A stretch of 64,000 nucleotides of DNA from Brachybacterium sp. P6-10-X1 (lineage in GTDB: Bacteria > Actinomycetota > Actinomycetes > Actinomycetales > Dermabacteraceae): positions 620,001 to 684,000 of the forward strand of contig NZ_CP017297.1 in assembly GCF_001969445.1 (NCBI RefSeq). Reading direction: 5' to 3'. The position numbers were made by a program, and so were the translations under genes. The stretch's first letter is position 1. Each line of letters starts with the position of its first letter. Of this stretch, positions 59,961-64,000 are shown piece after piece. The notes beneath the pieces were generated by a model. The model saw only the letters and a list, made by a program, of their open reading frames with translations. It did no database searches and was not told where the DNA came from.

Positions 59961-60392
59961 TCAGTTCTTAGCCGAGGTGGTCGAGGTGCCCTGCGGCAGG
60001 AGGCTGGCGATGAGCTCCTCGACGCGGGCGCGGATCTCATCGCGGACGGGGCGGACCTCCGCGACGCCCTTCCCGGCCGGGTCTGCGAGCTTCCAGTCCT
60101 CGTACCGCTTGCCGGGGTAGATCGGGCAGGCGTCCCCGCAGCCCATGGTGATGACCACGTCGGAGGCATGGACGGATTCGGGGGTGAGGATCTTCGGGGA
60201 CTGGTGGGAGATGTCGATGCCGACCTCCGCCATCGCCGCCACTGCAGCGGGGTTGATCGAGTCGGCGGGCGCGGAACCGGCGGAACGCACCTCGATGCGG
60301 TCGCCGGCGATGTCACGCAGCCATCCTGCCGCCATCTGCGAGCGGCCGGCGTTGTGGACACAGACGAACAGGACACTGGGACATGCGGTCAT
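59961..60392 (-). CDS. arsC: Arsenate reductase, LMW phosphatase type (short form)
   Basis: 143 residues from ATG 60392 behind TTGGAG. Catalytic Cys11 in CVHNAGRS, then RSAGSAPADS and ITMGCGDACPIYPGKRYEDW, very similar to the catalytic part of the neighbouring longer copy, so an old duplication. Thioredoxin-type by its extra cysteines. Lies between arsR (upstream, 27 bp) and the long arsC, all on the minus strand. Confidence 0.9.
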   Translation of the reverse strand: MTACPSVLFVCVHNAGRSQMAAGWLRDIAGDRIEVRSAGSAPADSINPAAVAAMAEVGIDISHQSPKILTPESVHASDVVITMGCGDACPIYPGKRYEDWKLADPAGKGVAEVRPVRDEIRARVEELIASLLPQGTSTTSAKN

Positions 60393-60419
60393 GAGGATCT
60401 CCAAACAGGCAGCAGGGAA

Positions 60420-60785
60420 TCAGGCGATATCGAGGAAAGCGCGGAGCTCGGCGAAGGCCGACGGGACGACGGAGTAGTGAGCCCAGCGACCCTTCTGCTC
60501 GCGCGTGAGCAGGCCGGCGTCGACGAGCTTCTTCATGTGGTGGCTGACGGTCGGCTGACCGATCCCGAGCGGTTCGGTGAGGTCGCACGCACAGACCGAA
60601 TCGCAGCCCTGGGCCGCGACATGGGAGAGGAGCCGGAGGCGGGTGGGGTCGGATAGGGCCTTCAGCAGGGTGGCGAGTCTCTCCGCGTCAATGCTGTTGA
60701 CCGGTCCGGACGACAGCGTGCAGCACCCCTCGGTCTCGCGGCCCGCGTCGAGTCCGGCAGAAGCGATCTCAGTTGTCGTGGACAT
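60420..60785 (-). CDS. arsR: Arsenic-responsive repressor ArsR
   Basis: 121 residues. HTH about 65-95 (CDLTEPLGIGQPTVSHHMKKL). Cysteines at 61, 65 and 67 (CDSVCAC) by the recognition region and a Cys21-Cys22 pair at the N-terminus provide As(III) ligands, similar in idea to Corynebacterium ArsR with its N-terminal pair. It is divergent from acr3 across two 18-bp tandem repeats and heads the minus-strand arsR-arsC-arsC set, so it controls both directions. Confidence 0.9.
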   Translation of the reverse strand: MSTTTEIASAGLDAGRETEGCCTLSSGPVNSIDAERLATLLKALSDPTRLRLLSHVAAQGCDSVCACDLTEPLGIGQPTVSHHMKKLVDAGLLTREQKGRWAHYSVVPSAFAELRAFLDIA

Positions 60786-60796
60786 GCCCTCACCTT

Positions 60797-60832
60797 ACAT
60801 TGACAGTCATCGATACATTGACAGTCATCGAT
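60797..60832. promoter_or_regulatory. Tandem ArsR boxes between arsR and acr3
   Basis: ACATTGACAGTCATCGAT is repeated twice head to tail (60797-60814 and 60815-60832), with TTGACA inside each copy as a possible -35 for acr3 and ATCGAT as a palindromic core. A further ATCGATATCCGTCGAT follows at about 60851. The arrangement fits two ArsR dimers side by side. Confidence 0.65.
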
Positions 60833-60884
60833 GTACAGCATAGCGTTCGCATCGATATCCGTCGATGGAAGGTCCCGAACACTG

Positions 60885-61976
60885 ATGAGTACGACCACCA
60901 AGGACGTGGACCAGCCACGCGTGATGAAGGAGATGTCCTTCCTGGACCGCTGGCTACCGGTGTGGATCCTGGCCGCGATGGTCGTAGGGCTCCTGCTGGG
61001 ACGGTTCATCCCTGGCCTCAGCACGGCTCTGGAGGCAGTGAAAATCGGGTCCGTCTCCCTGCCCATCGCGATCGGGCTGCTGGTGATGATGTATCCGGTC
61101 CTCGCGAAGGTCCGCTACGACGAGACTCGCCGCATCGGCGCGGACAAGCGTCTGCTGATCTCATCGCTGGTGCTGAACTGGATCATCGGCCCGGCCCTGA
61201 TGTTCGCCTTGGCATGGATCTTCCTGGCCGATCTGCCGGAGTACCGTACCGGGTTGATCATCGTCGGGCTCGCGCGTTGCATCGCCATGGTGCTGATCTG
61301 GAACGATCTCGCCTGCGGGGATCGGGAGGCTGCGGCGGTCCTGGTCGCGATCAACTCTGTCTTCCAGGTGATCGCCTTCGGTGCCCTGGGCTGGTTCTAC
61401 CTCCAGGCGCTCCCCTCGTGGCTGGGGCTGCCGACCACCTCGGCCGAGTTCTCGATCGGCGCGATCGTCCTCAGCGTGCTGATCTTCCTCGGCATCCCCC
61501 TGGTCGCAGGGTTCCTCACCCGCGTGATCGGGGAGCGCGTCAAGGGCCGCACCTGGTACGAGGAGCGGTTCCTCCCGAAGATCGGCCCGTGGGCGCTGTA
61601 CGGGCTGCTGTTCACCATCGTGCTGCTGTTCTCCCTCCAGGGCGACGCGATCCTCTCCGCCCCGGGGGACGTGGCCCGCATCGCCCTGCCGCTGCTGGTC
61701 TACTTCGTGGTCATGTTCCTCGGCGCATTCCTGCTCGGACGGGCGATTGGGTTGAACTACGCGAAGTCCACGACCGTCGCCTTCACCGCCTCGGGCAACA
61801 ACTTCGAGCTCGCGATCGCCGTCGCGATCGGCACCTTCGGCGTGACCTCCGGTCAAGCCCTTGCGGGTGTCGTCGGTCCGCTGATCGAGGTCCCCGTCCT
61901 CGTGGCCCTCGTATACGTCGCCCTCGCGATGGGGCGGCGACTGTTCCCGGGCGACTCCACCGTCCCCACCCGATGA
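60885..61976 (+). CDS. acr3: Arsenite efflux permease Acr3
   Basis: 363 residues from ATG 60885, ten predicted helices. Motifs VMMYPVLAKVRYDE, GLARCIAMVLIWNDLACGD (with the conserved Cys), and TVAFTASGNNFELAIAVAIG with its Asn-Glu pair are those of Acr3. It expels As(III) using the proton motive force. Starts an operon with the mycothiol-type arsC, whose ATG overlaps its stop. Confidence 0.95.
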   Translation: MSTTTKDVDQPRVMKEMSFLDRWLPVWILAAMVVGLLLGRFIPGLSTALEAVKIGSVSLPIAIGLLVMMYPVLAKVRYDETRRIGADKRLLISSLVLNWIIGPALMFALAWIFLADLPEYRTGLIIVGLARCIAMVLIWNDLACGDREAAAVLVAINSVFQVIAFGALGWFYLQALPSWLGLPTTSAEFSIGAIVLSVLIFLGIPLVAGFLTRVIGERVKGRTWYEERFLPKIGPWALYGLLFTIVLLFSLQGDAILSAPGDVARIALPLLVYFVVMFLGAFLLGRAIGLNYAKSTTVAFTASGNNFELAIAVAIGTFGVTSGQALAGVVGPLIEVPVLVALVYVALAMGRRLFPGDSTVPTR

Positions 61977-62428
61977 CCCAGCAGAAGGATGACCTCGCGA
62001 TGTCCACGAAGCGCCCCGCAGTCCTGTTCGTGTGCGTGAAGAACGGCGGCAAGTCCCAGATGGCCGCGGCCCTCATGCGCCATCACGCCGGAGATGCCGT
62101 CGAAGTTCACTCCGCCGGCACCCGCCCCGGCAGCGCGATCAATGCCCAGTCGGCGGAGTCGATCGCCGAGGTCGGTGCGGACATGTCCTCCGCTGTTCCG
62201 CAGCTGGTGACTCCGGAGCTGCTGCGCGGCGTCGATCAGGTGGTCGTCATCGGCGGTGAAGCTGTCATCGAGCCCGTCGAGGGCGTGACCGCTCTGGTAA
62301 CCACCTGGCACACCGATGAACCCTCGAAGCGCGGCATCGACGGGATGGAACGCATGCGCCTGGTGCGCGATGACATCGACGGCCACGTCCGCGCGCTCCT
62401 GACCGACCTCACCCAGTCCCCGAACTGA
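61973..62428 (+). CDS. arsC: Arsenate-mycothiol transferase-type ArsC
   Basis: 151 residues (or 142 from ATG 62000). The loop is Cys21-VKNGGK-S, with Lys in place of the usual Arg, and the GCGDACP segment is replaced by IGGEAVIEP, so only the nucleophilic Cys remains. This matches the Corynebacterium ArsC1/ArsC2 group that attaches mycothiol to arsenate, later reduced by mycoredoxin (family knowledge). GMERMRLVRDDIDGHVRALL at the end also fits. It overlaps acr3 by 4 bp. Suggests a mycothiol-making host. Confidence 0.88.
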   Translation: MTQQKDDLAMSTKRPAVLFVCVKNGGKSQMAAALMRHHAGDAVEVHSAGTRPGSAINAQSAESIAEVGADMSSAVPQLVTPELLRGVDQVVVIGGEAVIEPVEGVTALVTTWHTDEPSKRGIDGMERMRLVRDDIDGHVRALLTDLTQSPN

Positions 62429-62450
62429 CCAACTACACCTAGGAGATCCC

Positions 62451-63791
62451 ATGCTCACCACCTCCACCACCTCGCATCCCGTGGTCATCATCGGTGCCGG
62501 ACCCATCGGTCTGGCCGCCGCCGCCCACCTCTACGAGCCCGACCTGCCCTTCATCGTTCTTGAGTCCGGGCCCGCAGCCGGAGCGGCGATCACCGGCTGG
62601 GGGCACACCCGGCTGTTCTCGCCGTGGCAGTACAACCTCGATTCTGCCGCTCAGCGCCTCCTCGAAGCCAGCGGCTGGACCGCCCCCGACGCCGATGCTC
62701 TGCCGACCGGGCACGAACTGCGTGAGCAGTACCTCGAGCCCCTCGCTCAGCTTCCTCAGCTCGCTGAGTCGATCCGCTATGACGCACGTGTCACCGCTGT
62801 CTCCCGTGCCGGCGTCGACAAGACCCGCACCGCACGCCGAGAGGAGACCCCCTTCCTCGTCCGGATCGAGACCAGCGACGGGCACAGCGAAGACGTCCTC
62901 GCCTCTGCTGTCATCGATGCGTCCGGCACCTGGTCCACTCCCAACCCGCTGGGCCAGGCCGGGCTCCTCGCGCCCGGTGAACGACAGGCCCTCGCCGCGG
63001 GTCGCATCACGCCGCCGCTGCCAGACGTGCAGGGCCGTGATCGCGAGCGCGTCGTCGGCAAGCGCGTCATGGTGACGGGTGCGGGCCACTCGGCCGCCAA
63101 CACCCTGCTGGACCTCGCAGAACTGGACGCTGCCACCACGATCATCTGGGCCGTCCGCACCGCTGACCTCACCCGCGTCTACGGCGGCGGTGAGCAGGAC
63201 GAGCTCGCAGCGCGCGGGGCACTCGGCTCCCGGCTGCGCAAGCTGGTCGACTCCGGACGCATCGAAGTCCTCACCTCGTTCACCATCACCCGCTTCAGCC
63301 TCGAGGACTCGTTGACCGTTCACGCTGTGACCCCGGACGGGGAGCGAGAGGTGAGTGTCGGTGTGCTGGTGCCGGCCACCGGGTTCCGTCCCGAGCTCGG
63401 CATGCTCTCCGAGCTCCGCTTGAACCTGGACCCGGCCGTCGAGGCACCCGCTCAGCTGGGACCGCTCATCGACCCCGAGTTCCACTCCTGCGGATCCGTC
63501 GAGCCCCACGGTGAGCGCGTCCTCTCCCACCCGGAGAAGAACTTCTACATCGTCGGCATGAAGAGCTACGGCCGCGCCCCCACCTTCCTCATGGCCACCG
63601 GCTACGAACAGGTCCGCTCCATTGCGGCAGCCCTTGCCGGCGATCGTGAAGCAGCAGACGCCGTCCACCTCGAACTGCCCGAGACCGGCGTGTGCACCAC
63701 CGACCTCGGCGGCAGCTGCGACGCCCCCGCGCCAGCTGTCGACGCCTGCTGTAGCAGCCCGCAACTGATCGAGCTTTCTGTCGGGCGATGA
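62451..63791 (+). CDS. ArsO-like FAD-dependent oxidoreductase of the ars operon
   Basis: 446 residues; TAGGAG before the ATG. FAD motif VVIIGAGPIGLAAAAHL, NAD(P) motif VMVTGAGHSAANTL, and flavin mono-oxygenase-like LFSPWQYNLD. The C-terminal 30 residues carry five cysteines (VCTT, GSCDAP, DACCSS), a possible As(III)-binding tail. ArsO-type flavoproteins are common in actinobacterial ars operons; a role in organoarsenical or thiol redox chemistry is proposed but not settled. Last gene of the acr3 operon; the remaining 209 bp of the window hold no clear gene. Confidence 0.85.
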   Translation: MLTTSTTSHPVVIIGAGPIGLAAAAHLYEPDLPFIVLESGPAAGAAITGWGHTRLFSPWQYNLDSAAQRLLEASGWTAPDADALPTGHELREQYLEPLAQLPQLAESIRYDARVTAVSRAGVDKTRTARREETPFLVRIETSDGHSEDVLASAVIDASGTWSTPNPLGQAGLLAPGERQALAAGRITPPLPDVQGRDRERVVGKRVMVTGAGHSAANTLLDLAELDAATTIIWAVRTADLTRVYGGGEQDELAARGALGSRLRKLVDSGRIEVLTSFTITRFSLEDSLTVHAVTPDGEREVSVGVLVPATGFRPELGMLSELRLNLDPAVEAPAQLGPLIDPEFHSCGSVEPHGERVLSHPEKNFYIVGMKSYGRAPTFLMATGYEQVRSIAAALAGDREAADAVHLELPETGVCTTDLGGSCDAPAPAVDACCSSPQLIELSVGR

Positions 63792-64000
63792 CTCACCAGC
63801 CGAACGGCGATTGCCGATCGTCCCGCTGACCGCCGGTCCTGTTCCGCCCCCGGCCGCGTCGACCAGGCCTGAACCCGCCGTGGCTTCGCCAGGTAGGCAG
63901 CGGGGCCCTTCGGGCTGTGCGTCGCAGATATCGGTGACGCCGAATACCAGAGCACTTCGGACGGGTTCCTTCCTGGATCAACCGATCATGATTGGTGACC

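Noticed and set aside
1-64000. tRNA or rRNA genes and a tRNA attachment site
   Set aside because: No cloverleaf with a T-loop consensus or rRNA segment was recognised by reading; a tRNA scan was not possible.

Overview
The window looks like part of a large mobile element (conjugative plasmid or integrative element) from a high-GC Gram-positive actinobacterium, most likely a member of the Micrococcales. The taxonomic reading is inference. It rests on the high GC, the frequent GTG/TTG starts, an arsenate-mycothiol transferase-type ArsC, and actinobacterial-style transfer proteins. No rRNA or tRNA gene was recognised.

Layout. (a) 1-1930: a truncated S9 prolyl-oligopeptidase-type gene divergent from a MerR-type regulator. 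(b) 1987-12202: mobile-element backbone with an FtsK/SpoIIIE-type ATPase, an unknown protein, an AT-rich block followed by 192-bp tandem repeats (candidate origin or transfer site), a replicative DNA polymerase DnaE interrupted by an intein, SSB, a one-helix protein and a membrane-anchored HNH protein. (c) 12253-15029: an inserted sulfatase and MFS transporter pair. (d) 15309-23093: transfer operon on the minus strand (small membrane protein, NERD protein, 1403-aa FtsK-like motor, lysozyme/M15 cell-wall hydrolase, single-pass membrane protein). (e) 23179-35753: copper/metal cargo bounded by a 20-bp direct repeat, holding a multicopper oxidase, a two-component system, a CcdA/TlpA/CueP/YdhK operon, a copper-storage four-helix protein, an NlpC/P60 hydrolase, an MFS exporter with an ArsR regulator, and an unusual P1B-ATPase with an ArsR regulator. 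(f) 36597-49874: CsoR, CopA and CopZ, a flavoprotein, a YHS protein, and an eight-gene complex-I-like membrane cluster. (g) 50157-54109: possible relaxase-like protein and TraG/VirD4-like coupling ATPase. (h) 54561-56085: about 1.5 kb of apparently non-coding, repetitive-looking DNA. (i) 56086-63791: two small unknown genes, an IS remnant, a mercury module (merR, merA) and an arsenic module (two thioredoxin-type ArsC, ArsR, Acr3, mycothiol-type ArsC, ArsO-like flavoprotein).

How the genes may work together. The backbone would supply copying and conjugative transfer: DnaE and SSB, three motor ATPases and a wall hydrolase. The cargo confers resistance to copper, another divalent metal, mercury and arsenic. 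Copper is handled by export (CopA, CopZ), oxidation (multicopper oxidase), storage (Csp-like protein) and periplasmic chaperoning (CueP with thiol redox partners).

The most unusual part is the complex-I-like cluster 41721-49874. It carries NuoA, H, J, K, L, M and N homologues but no NuoC-G or NuoI. In place of NuoB it has a protein without the Fe-S cysteines and with 13-residue His/Met tandem repeats. Its NuoJ homologue has 12 methionines in 28 residues. It sits behind a promoter whose spacer holds a perfect CsoR-type dyad. I infer a complex-I-derived, ion-driven membrane machine adapted to copper stress. That is a hypothesis, not a known function.
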